Shown in pieces: positions 1 to 13,109 of a DNA stretch of 64,000 nt. Position 1 is the first letter of the stretch, and each line of letters opens with the position of its first letter. The position numbers and the translations under genes are program-made. The stretch lies in the NCBI GenBank assembly GCA_944739405.2, contig OX123182.2, positions 91,380,051 to 91,444,050 on the forward strand. The letters run 5' to 3'. This DNA comes from Euclidia mi (Eukaryota > Arthropoda > Insecta > Lepidoptera > Erebidae). The notes beneath the pieces were generated by a model that saw only the letters and a list, made by a program, of their open reading frames with translations, ran no database searches and was not told the DNA's origin.

Positions 1-53
1 CTTGGAAAATGAAAATGTATAAATCTGTAAATACAAAACGCATTACAACATAC

Positions 54-248
54 CGTAATCATTCAGCATCTCCTTGCCCATGGCCAGAGACGTATAATCA
101 AAGAACGTCACATTCCACTTGTGATTCTGGTTCTTAGAATCGTGCATCAGTATATTGTATTCGGTTCTCGCTACATATATGCCTCTCTTTTTATCCGGCA
201 CGCACGTATTCTCGTCCGAATTCTTAAATATCTTCGACTTGTCGAAAC
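54..248 (-). CDS. Ire1: Ire1 exon 4, luminal domain
   Basis: 195 nt with a TTTTAG acceptor and a GTATGT donor. It opens GFDKSKIFKNSD and contains ARTEYNILMHD and HKWNVTFFDYTS, matching the IRE1 segment after the tryptophan-phenylalanine block. One base is left over for the next exon, which lies outside the window. Positions 1-53 are intron. Confidence 0.88.
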
Positions 249-3200
249 CTAAAAGACAAAGAAAGCATATGTAAAAATAACATTTTAATGAAATCTCGCT
301 TAGTCGTTAAGAACTGGGGTTTATGAACTTCAAAAACAGATGCTGCTTTTAGATTGGAAATAATATTATAGCCAAACACTCCAAATGTTATTTTTTGTAA
401 GAGGTATAAAAGATATGATTCAATGTCAAACACAGTAAATTAAAGACGAAATTTCTTTACTTCTGTCTTTACTTTTATAATTGTTTACTTACACCAGACA
501 TGGGTTCATTTAAAATACAACAATTTTCAGAACATTTACCTAAAATAAGTTGGGGTCCCAAAGGAATAGCCTAAATAGCACATAAAGCAAAAATATGAGT
601 ATGTATGCTATAGACTAGCGTCATGATATTTAAAGTCGACACTACACAGTCGTCATTTAATTTAGCCAAAGAGTTCAGGCCAGTACATATTTGGTCCAAT
701 CGCCGATGAAAGCACATTATTTTAATCGGCGTTAATTTGATTACCAGGTGATAGATGAAGTAAGCTATAATTGACGTACACTAATATGCAATCAGTTCGG
801 AGTGTCGAATGGGGAAGGTTTCACAATCACGGGTGCATTCCATATATGTAGAGACTTTTTATCATATTATAATCATAGTGATTTATCATACGTAAGTAGT
901 GTACGCTTTGAAAACAAATGTACATGCGTTTGTGTCGATAATTTTTGACCAAACAGAGATCACTACATTATCACATATTTAAGTACAGAACAGTCGGTAG
1001 ATTTATTCAATAATTGAATCAAACCATATAATAAAATACACTGTAACCGCTACATATACGACAAAATTGTCACAAGATATCATCAAAGCTGTTCACAGAC
1101 TGTGGACTGTGTTAGCAAAATTTATGACCAGAAATGCAGCTCTACAATTTAAAATAGACCTAAGAGTACTGCTCCTTTTTTGATTCTTTAGAAATATAAT
1201 AATGCTTCATCACTATCCCATCTCAACTGTAATACGCGATGGCGCACTTATGACGGAGATATTATTGCATGCATGTAGTATACAAGCGTGTCGCTACTTT
1301 TAATAACAATGTAAACGCACAATTATACGCCTGAACAAACTGCTTGTCAGGTTGCCGACAGTAGGAACAGTAGGAACAAAGTAATAGTTCCAAACTAGGA
1401 ACAAGAGTACTTGTTTTTTAACAGCAAGGACGCACTTGGAATAGAGCCAATATCTCTTTCTTCTTCTAAACGCGAATGTTTAATCTAGTAGTTTATAATC
1501 AGAAAAATAAAAGATCATTAATTTAACCACAATATTTATATATTTTTTTGTATTATTTTGATTATTATTATTAGTTATTCTTATAATTATCGCATTAATC
1601 AAATAAATAAATTGTGATATGCCACGACATGCCGAAATGTAAACAAACATACCTAGTATAACAATTAATGCATATTTCAAACCAAATCTATTGAGACCTT
1701 GCAACAATACGCATATCAAATTAAATATGAAAATAACTTATCCATAGATAAGTGACATGGAATTCACTACTTACGATTAGCAAAACGAAAGAAATGATGT
1801 CATATTGATTAGTTTAAATCGCTTGGCATGTCTTCGATTTTGATGAAATTTGGAATAGATAGTTTGAATTGAAAAGAACGATATAAAGCTATTGGAAAGG
1901 CAGTAAGAGGCTATTTTGGGTACTACTCGTATAACTTTCAAGAAATGGAAAACCAAAGCGATGTTTTATAATGTCAACTATATTTTGTAACAATACGGGC
2001 TAAGACAACAGCATCATCATCATCGGTCTAGCGCCATTACGGTTGCATCCCAGACTTTCGCTTAGAAATCTTACTGCCAGAAACAATACATCCACATATC
2101 TTTATGTAAGTCATGTTTTGGCTGCTTTGGTCTGTAAGGTCATCTCATGTAACTTTTTTATCTCTATTCCGTGGGGCAAACCCAATCAAATATAATAATA
2201 TACACATTTATATAACAACTACTTGACAACGAGTTAGTAAACACCGATACTACACGCATTTTATCTCTAAACTTTCAATTATCTATTCGCTCACACTTAA
2301 TTATTTTCTTATCTGTGTAGTATTTTCTAACATTTCATCTAACATAATTACGGGTAGTAAAATACGAAAATTTTCGTATTTTACTATCCGAGTACAGGTA
2401 CATGCCTTTACAAAATTGTTGTAATATTGTGAATTTTAGGTCAGTTTTTTATTATGAAAGGAAAATATTGACAAAACTGACCCAAAAATACTTGACAATA
2501 GTCAAAATCAGAATAGACCCATAAAATGGAAATCTCTGGGATAAGTCCATTAAGTAGGCCATTTAATTTTATACTGCCATGCCACAGAAAAGCAATAAAT
2601 TGCGGGTGTTATCATTATCATTTATCATTCGGCACTTTTATCTGCCCACTACGAGTCGTAAGTATTGCCATGTGCTGCATTATCACTACACACATTACAC
2701 ATCGAACAGCGTCATATAGCAGCGTTGTCGGGAGTTTGATTTCATGATTCTAACATACTGTAGTCATTTTTGTAAGATTGATTTTTTTATACACAATAAG
2801 TGTATTTATTTCCAATCTGCATATTATTTCATTATGTGATACAAGCTGTTTGGCAAAGTTTCACAAGCGCTATTTTTTGCTGCCCGGGTCCAATTTCGGT
2901 GTAGTTAAAATGTTAATCGAATCCCATTTCAGCTGTCGACGCTCAACTACAAACCTGCATGTAGACTGCAGTGTCTGAGATCTAGTAGTTGCCAAAATTT
3001 GGTGTTTAGTGCGTGTTAAAAATGAGTGACCTTAAATTTTTTTAATATGTTTTTATATATGTATGGACAGATAATCAGAGTACCGGAACGGCTTTTTTGC
3101 CCCCTAATAATAAACTTGACAAATAGATCAGATAAGCAAATTCGGCGATACCCATAAAACTATCAACAAATGTGTTTTCAATGGAAACTCCATTTGAAAG

Positions 3201-6200
3201 TTGATAACAGTATTTTTTATTTGAAACATAATACGGGCATATGCTGTCCCAATACATGGCTCTGTTTAACTCTCGACGTAATTACCAATATTTAATTGGC
3301 ATTTATTTGTGGGTCGATGCTTCGGAATTATGCTGGTGTAATTTCAGATATAATTTCGCTGTAGCTATTCAAAGCGTACGAGGTTACAATAATTGTTACT
3401 CTAGGTATTAATGTCATCGTTTTTTGCTATGGTTTTAATGTAAGTATATTCATCAAGTAACTACATAAAGGTTGTTTACGCTAGATAGAAAATTGCTTTC
3501 AAAAATCCTTTCGCTGAATTCATCATAATGTTCCGTGGAGTTATGATTTTCAGAAAGATAAATTCACATCAAAAGTCGACTTTCGAAGGCAATTTAGAGA
3601 CAAGTTGGCCACCGGTGCATAGATTGTTTCTATATTAGACAACCTTCAAACAACACTTCGTTCACTTTTCGACACACTACTATTTACCCCCGATGTAAAG
3701 AGAGGGACTCGTCTGTGTATCTGTCTATGGCATCGTAGCGCCATCGCCATCGTACGAATGTACTTATGATGCAAATTATTTTTTTGTTTGAAAGCTGAGG
3801 TGATAAGTAGATATTGTCAGTGGCGTAGGAAGGGGGGGGCGGCCGGCCCCGGGTGCCACCATTTTTGGGGTGCCACCCATCCATAAAAAGGGGTGACACC
3901 CAAAACCTAACTTTAAGCAAAAACATAGGCACTAGCTCAGCACTACGAGAGTTTTAGCACGAAATTGTTTAAGTGAATAAAAAAAAAGGTCATCCGCCAA
4001 GTACCGCCCCGGGTGCCACCCAAGCTAGCTACGCCACTGGATATTGTTCCCAGCTTTACGAAGTTCTCCAACATTTTTTAAGTAATGTTTTTACAACAAC
4101 TAGACCTCAGCAAGGCTCCCGTCTACGCGGGTGTCGCCATCGCGGTAAAAAGAAGGTGTATGTAACTCTACCAGCCTCCTATCTCCTTATCTCCATTTTT
4201 CAACACACAAAACCATACCTAACATCGTTCCCGTTGCGACGTAAAAGAAAGATAAACCAAACAATTAAACAAACAAACAAAACATACTTTCATAGGTTGA
4301 TATTACATACCTGAAACATGTTCTCTGGATCCAGTCAACGGGTCCAGCATGAACCATGTGTCACTCTTCTTCCCCGTATAGAGGATACCGTCGGTAGAGC
4401 GACAGGGGGCGTTCGCCACTAGCTCGGGAATGGTGAATGGCAACTTCTTCAGCATCTGCTGGTCGCCTCTAGGACCATACATGTACAGGAACCCGTGGCG
4501 AGGGTCCGGGAGGAACTGGGGCATTAGATCCGCCTGCTGGTTCGGCACTTTGACCACCGGCTCTGTGGAAGAAAGAAAGTTTTAGAACGGTTTTATTTTG
4601 TTGTCTGGACTTGAGTCGATCGTCGGCGGGAACATTTTCCATATATTTTTTAAATATCCCTCAGCGGTCTCTACATATAGAGAAAGCGCGCTTTTAGAAT
4701 TGTGTGTAGTGTAATTAGGCCCCTGTTTGGTCATAAGCGTAAGTGGCGTAGTAAAATGTTGTAGTAGTGCTCTCAAAACACATGACAATGGATGACAGGG
4801 ATTAAATCAACGATACATTAAATAGACTCTAGATACCTACACTGGCACAGTAAAGTATACATCTATGTAAAATAAGAAACCTGAATGAATAATTAAAAAC
4901 TAGATATTTGAAACGATCGCTTAACTAATTCATAAGTGAATAAATGTTTCACACTATGACTGTCGACCACTCATCATCCTCTTAGCGTTATCCCAGTTTC
5001 AATCCGGGGTCCGCTTCCTAGTCTAACCGGATTTAGCTGAATATTAGCTTTTCCACAGAGCGACTGCCTGTCTGACCTCTGCAACCCGAAGACAACCGGG
5101 ACCGACGGCTTAACGTGCTCTCCGAGGCACGGGACAAGCGATAATTAATAATTCAATACGAACATAACGCCGAAAAGTCATTGGTGCGCGCCGTGGATTC
5201 GAACCCGATACCCTCTGTATGGCAGTCTGTTGGTATCTCCACTAGGCTATCGCTGCCTTAACTGACTGTCGACCACTGTACATACTTATTATTAACGATC
5301 CAGGGGACTGACATTTTATACCTAAGGACAAGACCTAGGAACTTAAATTGACGTCACAGACGAACACTTACATTTTATTTATATCTAAAAAGATATGAAG
5401 GTTAACGTCACCAAGACATGCAATGACATTTCAGCAATCAATTATGTCTCCCTATAAATAAGTATACCTATTTTGTTTATTTTTCAACTCCTCCAATATA
5501 CATCTGATTAAGTTGGTGGCGGGTTCCAAGACAGTTTAACTTTCCCCGGGACTTCACGAGTGTCAAAACTCGTTGTCATCAATGGTCACTGCTGCTGAAC
5601 CTGGCTACACAGGTGACACAGTAGTGGGAATGAGGGTGGGACTAGTCCCTTTTTTTACCTATAAATATAAAATAGACTAAATCCTATGGATATTGGATCC
5701 TGCAGCATGGCATTTATTTTCACACTGAGCTAACTACAATCGTTTAATATAGTTAATTAGAGAGGGCTAGGCTGGCGTGTGAATTCAGTAGTTATTAATA
5801 TTTCAATACTAATCGACGACTGTCTCGTACTATTAGTACTATTATCATTATTTTGCTAGAATAGCAAAATTCTTGCGTTTGCTACTAACATCATAGGCTT
5901 GTAGCTTAGGCATGATACCGTTATATCAAAACGAATCTGAAATCCGATTGCAGTCAGAAATCGTATCGTATTGATATTCCAATGTGAGAAAACCGATTTT
6001 AGAAAACGCAAAACAGTACCACGATAACGCAAACAATCTAATCCGAACCAAATGGTGCAAGCGCAACCAAACTACAAAGTAAATCTAAAGCTTATGTTTT
6101 CGATAGTTTTCATATTCATTCGTTCTTGAAGCGAATTGTCGCCAAGCAAGCAAATCGTTTTAGATTTTGGCGGTTTAATTAATTGCAGATTTATTAGAAA

Positions 6201-9200
6201 AAATAAAACTAAATATCGAGGCGATAATATCTAATTCAGATTGCAACTATTTATTTATGTTTGGAGAGTTTTAGGTATTTGACTTGATTTGTCTCATGCC
6301 TAAAATACAATAAGATTTCGATTGTTTGCGTTTGTCGTACGCTACGCTCCAACATCCGCTACAGAAATCGATTTCTAAAATCGGTTTTTATCGGTTTGCG
6401 TAAAAATCCGAAAACGCCTATGCCTATTGTAGCTGTTTAATGCTGTATATTTTTTTTTTCTCATTATTCCATTTGCTCGGAGCATCTAATATACTTTTAT
6501 CTATCCAGCAACACATTTATCCTAATTAATCTGAGATCAAGTAAAATTACAGACAAATAGAGAAAAGAGTTTATTATGCTGTGTAACAGTCAACTACACA
6601 AAAAAAAACTCAGAAATTCATCCATCGCGATCAAATGAACAAAACTGTCCAGCTTATAACCAAACTGGTAGCTTCAGCTTAGTGACATGAGATTGCCCAG
6701 TCATTAATTACGCTTCATAAGACATCACAGTTCTTCAGCTGCTATAAATTACGCATTACGCAAATCTCTCTTCATTAAAGCACGACGCAACGACGCGTAA
6801 AATATGACGCACGTGACATAACTTATGCGTAACAGTTTAACTTTTGAACATCTTAAATGACACTCCTTAAGGTAGGAGTCCTCATTAATATTCAGATAGC
6901 TTTATTTAGATCGCATATATTAACAAGAAGGTTAGTATCTTGTCTCTTTCCTATGAAAAGAGATAGGTAACATCCGCACTTAGAATAAATGCTGTGTAAA
7001 AGTTCTGTGGCTAAACAGAAGAGCAAGCACTTGATGGGAGTAAATGAAGCAAGAGAGATAGGTATGTCAGGATCTTTGCAAATGGCGTCCCCTAGTCTCT
7101 GCCTACCCCTCCGGGAAACAGGAGTGGGTATGTATGTATGTAAAAGTTGGAAGTTGTTGTGTAGTACTACAATTTGCGGATCAAATTCATTATTTCAATA
7201 GGATAGAGAGATCAGTGGGTTCAATATACACATAGGTGGATATTGAACCCACAGAACTCAAACAGTTTGAAGCGCCGAGGTTTTCAATAATAGCTCTACC
7301 CCACCAGTGCATTGATGCAAACTACCAAATTCGGTTACCTTATGTAGGTACTTTCCACAACAAAGAACAATAACAAAGTGTTTAATTTGGAAATCGTGAT
7401 TTTACTACCACCAATTGTATTACGCTCGATTGACTAAAATACATTGAACTGGAGCCGAAAAACAAAAGTAAATCGACAGAAGCTACTGGCCCGTACTTAG
7501 TAAATGTACATTGTACACACGGATACTCATTAAGCTAGACACTTCGACCTATGTACTGTTCTTATGCTGTAGGAATTAGCTTGACCTGGTGCCATGTACT
7601 AGCCCATCGGATACTCAGAAAAGCCCCGTGCACGAAGGCGGAGCATAGAGTAAGCAAGCTAATGGACTACATAATAAACTACTAAACGACTAAATAAATA
7701 AGTCAATGCCAGAAAACCTACTAGATATTAAGCAATACTACGGACTCTTGTAAATTATTTATATTAAACAATGTTATGTTACGGACTCTTGTAAATTAAT
7801 TTATCTTAATATATAAAATCCTTGCGTTACTGACTGACTGACAGACACGCTACAGCCGAAACTATTGGGCGCAGGAAGCCGAAATTTGGCATGTATGTTC
7901 CTTGGGGACCGTAGGGTGCACTAAGAAGGGATTTCCCAAAATTCCCACGAGATCGGCCAAAACGGGTAAGTTTAAAAAAAATGCAGGCGTAGCTGCTGGC
8001 GTCCTCTAGTATTAAGATATTTATTTTCATCGTCTTAGCGTTCTCCCAGTTACGTCCGAGACTGTCGCTTAGGAGCCCAGGATCCGCTTACTAGTCTAAG
8101 CATATTTGTCAGGATATTTGTTTGGCTTTTGCATAGAGAGAATAGCGCCTGACATCCGTAACCAAATATATGATATAATGATTAAGATATTGAACTTTTA
8201 TATTCGACTAGACTTCGCCAGCGGCTCCGCCCGCATGATCCACCTCTTTAGTGATATCACAAAAACTCATGTAGAAGCTTTCTGTTTATCCGACGATGAG
8301 CTGACGGTGTAGTGCGGTTACAACTAGCAATGCACGAGATGTTCTTATGGATCGTCATCTGATCTGTCGTTAACATAAAACCTTATCTTTATTCCACTAG
8401 GAGTTCGAAGAAAGAGTCGAGATACCGATCTATGAATGGCAGATAATTTATCCGGACAGCCCTGTACAACTCCCACTGGGAATAAGCCTTAATGACAGGG
8501 ATCGATCAAAAAGATAATGAGTGAACTATAGTACCTACCCAAAGTAATAGTAGTGGCCGCCACGAGTTTTGCCAGGCTGGAAATCCATAGGGCATTAAAC
8601 CCAAAGGATGCTTTATGCTTTAGAATATTAAAATGTGGTCAAGTGTGAGCCGGATTAGCGTTTGAACGGCTCCGTATTGTTATGAGTTAGTGCTTGTTAT
8701 AGTGGCAGTGAAAATGCCCACTCAGACATTTCTTCTTACTACCTATTAGGCACGATTCAGCCCTCTAACAAACGGACGGTACCTTAGTAAGATGGTACCG
8801 CTAGCAGCGCTCGGGTAGACTTCATAGAGTGAGTTACGTCGACGGTACATAATTAACGTTTTTAAGGTACGTTTTAAGGGTTCGCAGTTTCCGGAAAATC
8901 TGATTCGAGTAACCTACATACTGCGTGGTCAACTAGCGATGTACGGGATGTATCTATGTAAGTAATGGAATAAAGATCCTGGGTTATAAGCGTCGATAGA
9001 GCTGGGTATGACAACGCCTGGGATAACTCTAGCTGCAGTCAATACAATTCTCGACTTAGGCTCTAGACAGACGGACCGCATTTCAACTGCAATCCAACTG
9101 CAATTGCAGCTTGAATGCAGTTCACACGACTGCAATAGAACTGCAAACCAACCGTGCAGTCCGATTGCACGTTAAACGTGTGTGAACTGCATTCAATTCT

Positions 9201-12200
9201 TATCTACTCATGTGTTCAAACTGCATCCGAACTGCAATTGCAGTTGGATTGCAGTTGAAATGCGGTCCGTCTGTCTAGAGCCTAAGCGCCATGTGCAAGA
9301 CGAAGGCTAGACTGGCGAACTTGGAACTTAATTACTATGAACCATGTCATTGACTAACTACATAATCATATAGCGCAAAAATCAATTAACGTTTGCCGTA
9401 CCTACTTCTATAAGCGTAACCTTCAGATATACGTTGAAGATACATGAAAAATATATAGCCAAGCTATGTGAGAGAGTAAAGAGAAGGACAGAACAAGAGG
9501 TCTAAATGTACCTATGATTTAGTATTTATAATTCGTTTGTGTGCTGGACCATGTTGTTGCCTTCGAAACAGACTGAACATTCATACAAAACCTATGCACA
9601 CGTTACTCATAAAAAAATGTACAAACATCACATGTGAATGTTAAAATACCAAAACGCAGTAGCTACATAATGTTAATAGGTACTATTCAGACAGTTGTAT
9701 TCTCTTGCCTTCACTGTAGACAAACTAGTTATAGTACTACAACACAAATAAAATAAACATATGCAAATTAATTGCACATGTGGTAAACAGGACTTGAAAC
9801 AAGACTACAAAAGCCATTGAAGAAATAATTAAATAAAGACATAAAGACATATTTATTTCTGCATTTTGGTTGTTTACAACACTTATACAAGTCTAAACCC
9901 TATTCTAGATGATGCCGGCTTTTCCTAGCTAAATGACTTCTTGAGAAGAAAGGGCGAAAAAAACTCAGATTATTTTTTTTTTTGTCTCTTCAATTTCTTT
10001 AGTCTAAAATACACTATACCAAGATAAAATAATAGTTTTTGTACTCACTACTATCCAAGCAATCTTCACCCATTCATTGATTCACAATCAATACTTTTGT
10101 ACTACAAACTCACTGTTATGGAGATGTACCAATTGAAAGGCAATTAAAATGCACTGATAACCAATTTCACAGCCTTGAAATCTTAATTATTGAACAATAT
10201 CTGTATGAATCTACAACTACATTTACTTTACTATACCCGAGAATTCAACTGATCCTTAAATAAAAAATTATCATTGACATTTTTAATACTATTTAATAAG
10301 TTATACACAAGTATTTATCTCAACCCACTTTTTACGTACATGGTCACAACACAATTAAACAATATATCAAGATATCACTCTAGAAAAGATTGGAGAGGCC
10401 ACATGGAAACATGCAACATAGTTGTAATAACGCTGCAACATTGTCATATCACCAATAGATAAAAGTAAAACGTCTGCCACAAATAATGATAATTATTTGT
10501 TATCAATGACCCACTGAAGTAAATATGAATCTTTTAATCTATCTATATTTTTTATCACCAATATTTCATTGGAATTTTGAGCGGCACTTGCATACGTATT
10601 TGAGTACTTATAATAATTCATAATATGGCGGCTACTAGTACTCGAAAGTAATGAATAATAATTTCATATGCATTTTTCATAACTACAGATTTAATTTAAC
10701 TTTTAATTTATTATTAATTTAACCCTTTCTGCCCAGTCCTGTGGGAATTTCGAGTAATCCCATCATAGAGCACCACTGTAGTTCCCAACGAACATAAATG
10801 CCAAATTTCAGCTTCTTGCCCCAAGTAGTTTTAGCTCTACTTTGCCAATCAGTTTGTAATGCAAGAATATTAAACATACAGATATTGGCAAAAGCGGAGC
10901 CCATGCTACGTCTTGTATCCCAACCGGGCAATGCTAGGATAATTATGATGTTTGGCAAAACTTATACTTTAGTTTTTATCAGTATAAAAAATTGAGCCTA
11001 AAAATAAACTATGGATCTTATGTTTTCACTCACTTCATTTAATCTCCTTAATTTCTCGAAAAAGGATATGATGCAAAAAGGTCATTGAAATTAATAACAA
11101 AAACTGATTGACAGGCAGAATGCCAAATTATATGTGAGATTGGATCTCTGATTCTTCTAACTAGTAAAGACACAAAAATGGCAGAGGTGAAACTGTGGCT
11201 AACAGCTAGTTCATAATAATAAAAAAGAAATATTCTAGAAATATAATATACTTATTGTATTGGCTATCTTTTAAACCCTGTTATCTGTCTATAACATAAC
11301 AAATGGAAACAGCCAGACATAGAATTTTAATTAATCAATATGGATTATAAACCTATGGCACTAATCAACTTGGTTTTATTTATCTTATCTACAAATCTTT
11401 ATATGACCTTACAAACAACTTGATTATATTATAAAGAAAAATAAATTTTGGGTAAAAAATTACTCTAGTATACAATATTTGATTAATTTTAACATATTAC
11501 TATGTATCTATGCTGTATCCACCAATACTGCTAACGTTAAAGAGCACTTGATCCAATCGCCATGATGCTATTATTATTATTAATTCAAGGTTATGGGCTA
11601 TATTGTAGTAAAAGTAAAACATAAATAAAATATTAAGCATATTAGGTAAATTGGTCCTTTTAAATTATGATGGGACACTGATGCAATATTATTGATAAGG
11701 TGGATAGTTACCCTTATAAAATAATGTAAACAGATAGTATCACACCCAATTTATTTTAGCTCAGCTGATATGCTTATAATCAAAATTATAATTCCAATTA
11801 TATTCAGAAAAAGATACGATTTTTCATACATATTAAATCAATAAGCATAAGTTAAATTTATTCTTTGCTATTGTGCAGTAGGTAAGAATGTGTAATAAAC
11901 AACGCAAAAGACGCAAAACTAACTCAGCATGATTTAAAAACAAACAGAGCACAACCACACTGTAGCTAGTTATTCTGACTTCAGACTAGACCAATAATAA
12001 TAACAGTGCCATACCATCTTTTAGTTTCCATATAATGTTTCCCGCTAGAGGCTCCACAGCAACCATGCCGCCCCCTAACGTGGCAAACAAAAGCGGCCGG
12101 TCATCTAATGCTCTCGATAACTCCGTACTTTCCTATATTAACAACAACAACAACATTATACACTTCATCAAATGCATGCTGTATTGCATTGTTTTACAGT

Positions 12201-12321
12201 TCTTCGTCAATAATAGAATGCAATCAGTCCAAAGCCCCATTCTTACCTTTCCATTCTGATTCACAACAGAACCCACACCATGCGATCCAAACAAGAATAA
12301 TAGCACAAATAAAAACTTCAT
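54..12321 (-). CDS. Ire1: Ire1/Ern1 ER-stress sensor kinase-endoribonuclease, N-terminal part (partial gene)
   Basis: Exons, in gene order: 12321-12247, 12132-12015, 4562-4311, 248-54. They join in phase to 213 codons plus one base, with GT-AG introns of 114 bp, 7.45 kb and 4.06 kb. Residues 1-20 are a hydrophobic signal peptide. The rest follows the IRE1 luminal core: a beta-propeller-like start (LLFATLGGGMVAVEP, then IIWKLKDEPVVKVP), the block LPDPRHGFLY, the stretch PFTIPELV-PCRSTDG-LYTGKKSDTWFMLDP, and finally ARTEYNILMHD with KWNVTFFDY. IRE1 senses unfolded protein in the ER lumen and splices Xbp1 mRNA with its cytosolic RNase. The rest of the luminal domain, the membrane segment, kinase and RNase must lie left of position 1. 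No lesion is seen. The second intron carries several repeats. Assignment is by motif recall, not a search. Confidence 0.9.
249..3809. other. Ire1 intron 3, left part
   Basis: AT-rich intron. At 2012-2160 there is a weak copy of the GTTATCCC-type SINE body, with a CATCATCATC start and CTAGCG before GGTTGCATCC. Nothing else beyond short open frames without coding character was seen. Confidence 0.5.
3818..4039. mobile_element. hAT-type MITE with 8-bp target duplication
   Basis: The 222-bp element begins CAGTGGCGTAG and ends CTACGCCACTG, the usual hAT-style inverted ends. It is flanked on both sides by GATATTGT (3810-3817 and 4040-4047), a perfect 8-bp duplication as expected for hAT. The inside is G/C-rich with repeated GGGTGCCACC blocks in both halves. 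No transposase is encoded, so it must have been moved in trans. Confidence 0.88.
4311..4562 (-). CDS. Ire1: Ire1 exon 3, luminal core
   Basis: 252 nt between a TTCTTTCTTCCACAG acceptor and a GTATGT donor. The leftover base of exon 2 completes GAG, giving the family's KDEPVVKVP junction. The exon holds the most conserved luminal motif of IRE1, PFTIPELV followed by PCRSTDG and YTGKKSDTWFMLDP. Confidence 0.92.
4972..5265 (-). mobile_element. tRNA-headed SINE, family A (minus copy)
   Basis: Read on the minus strand it starts with a tRNA-like head holding an A box (GGCAGCGATAGCCTAGTGG) and a B box (GGGTTCGAATCC), followed by a body ending near the block that reads AGCGTTATCCCAG on the plus strand. 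A nearly complete copy in the opposite direction lies at 44652-45015, so both are independent retropositions. Confidence 0.75.
5276..6984. other. Ire1 intron 2 segment, possible old MITE
   Basis: Non-coding. Between about 5890 and 6430 the ends are loosely inverted (GGCATGATACCG against CCTATGCCTATTG, and ACCGATTTTAG against CTAAAATCGGT), suggesting a decayed inverted-repeat element. The rest shows nothing I can name. Confidence 0.3.
6985..7143 (+). mobile_element. RTE-type LINE 3' fragment
   Basis: The last part of the same family as the intact element at 13110-16240: it shares the coding end (GGGAGTAAATGAAGCAAGAG, then TGCCTACCCCTCCGGGAAAC) and the ATGTATGT tail. The 5' part is missing, as is usual for dead-on-arrival LINE copies. 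Confidence 0.8.
7150..7800. other. Ire1 intron 2 segment without recognised features
   Basis: Nothing supportable apart from a short direct repeat (TACGGACTCTTGTAAATTA at about 7739 and 7780). Confidence 0.4.
7805..8010 (+). repeat. Interspersed repeat E, full copy
   Basis: Begins near ATATATAAAATCCTTGCG with a TGACTGACTGACAGACA block and ends GCGTCCTCTAGT. Further copies lie at 10722-10835, 27912-28125, 35885-36080, 46484-46615 and 47767-47970. All lack an ORF and an evident tRNA head, so the class is not settled. Confidence 0.75.
8031..8165 (-). repeat. SINE family A body fragment
   Basis: Shows the family A body pattern (TTAGCGTTCTCCCAGTTACG, then CTTACTAGTCTAAGC) without a tRNA head. 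Diverged and truncated. Confidence 0.45.
8170..9050. other. Ire1 intron 2 segment
   Basis: Non-coding. The piece CTTCGCCAGCGGCTCCGCCCG near 8213 resembles the GC-rich end of repeat E type elements. No other element is recognised. Confidence 0.35.
9055..9286. mobile_element. MITE with 55-bp perfect terminal inverted repeats
   Basis: The first 55 bases (9055-9109) and the last 55 (9232-9286) are exact reverse complements, beginning CTTAGGCTCTAGACAGACGG. The arms and centre are built on the words AACTGCAA and TTGCAG. At 232 bp with no ORF this is a non-autonomous DNA element. The perfect arms suggest recent insertion or gene conversion. No clear target duplication is visible, so the superfamily is open. 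Confidence 0.85.
9290..12014. other. Ire1 intron 2 proximal part
   Basis: AT-rich intron. It contains a diverged minus-oriented piece of repeat E at about 10722-10835 (the CCAAATTTCAGCTTCTTGCC region). No other gene or element was recognised. Confidence 0.45.
12015..12132 (-). CDS. Ire1: Ire1 exon 2, start of luminal domain
   Basis: Acceptor TTAATATAG, donor GTATGG, 118 nt. Reads ESTELSRALDDRPLLFATLG and on through VAVEPLAGNIIWKLKD. This is the first blade-like repeat of the IRE1 luminal domain. The exon enters in phase 0 and leaves one base. Confidence 0.87.
12247..12321 (-). CDS. Ire1: Ire1 exon 1, signal peptide
   Basis: Twenty-five codons starting at the ATG at 12321, ending at a GTAAGA donor in phase 0. 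The first 20 residues are a lysine followed by a leucine/phenylalanine-rich core (MKFLFVLLFLFGSHGVG), a typical secretory signal. An in-frame GTG lies three codons upstream but is not needed as a start. Confidence 0.85.
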
Positions 12322-13097
12322 GTTTGTCACTTAAATTAATTCACTGTTAGTGTATTCATGTGTGTAATTTCCATATTTTTAACGCAATAAACACAAAAAC
12401 CAAAACACTACAAAAGAACCCTCGCGAATGTTACTTGTTACTTTTGACAGATCACACAAGGTCGACTGACATGACATTAGTCATCACACAGATAACACCG
12501 TAGTATAGTGTGGTAGCTTTCTAATTTGTTCATCATATTATTAAAATCGATACCAAATTGCCGTATTATTAGTAAGATTCCAAGTCTGTGTTACTAATAA
12601 AAATTATAGGAAGGTTACAAAGAAAAGCAAGAAATATGTGCAGGACGTGTTAAATTTTCAAGGAAATAAGGAGGAATTTTTGGATGCTTCATAGTTTTAT
12701 TGCCTTTTTTGATTTTCGTTAGTTTAGGATAGTTAAGTTTTTTAAGTAGGTAGTATAATTTTATTGTTATTGTAATACATGTCATAAGAATGTATGTAAT
12801 TACGCCGGTAGAAGGGTCGTTTAATTTTTAGGTTGAGTTTCCTATTTAAAAATGTAAATCAAAGCTGAAGAAAAATAAAGCGGAGATATTGTATTGTGCG
12901 AAGGAAATAAGTATTTGTAAGGAAGGTAAGGAAATAAGCATGAGAATATTTTTTGTTTGGGTCCTCGTAACCTCGTCCTCGGTCTAACAAAATACCATTA
13001 GAAATAAGATTAACTAAAGATATAATAAGGTTTAAATGTCTTTTGCATAAATTGCTGGTGGATAAATGTTTTTACTCAATAAAGGAATATTTAGAAG
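12322..13097. other. Upstream region of Ire1, shared divergent intergenic DNA
   Basis: Holds the 5' leader and presumably the promoter of Ire1. No TATA box or known stress element could be placed with confidence. The right end is cut by the RTE-type LINE insertion. Confidence 0.4.
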
Positions 13098-13109
13098 ATA
13101 GTGTGATTT
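13098..13109 (+). repeat. Target-site duplication, left copy
   Basis: ATAGTGTGATTT, repeated exactly at 16241-16252. The pair flanks the RTE-type LINE and marks target-primed insertion. Confidence 0.88.

Noticed and set aside
2526..2747. ORF beginning MEISGI, echoing the MEISGV start of Tex2
   Set aside because: Only about 16 bases are similar, the downstream sequence has no coding character, and no donor in phase follows. Treated as chance.
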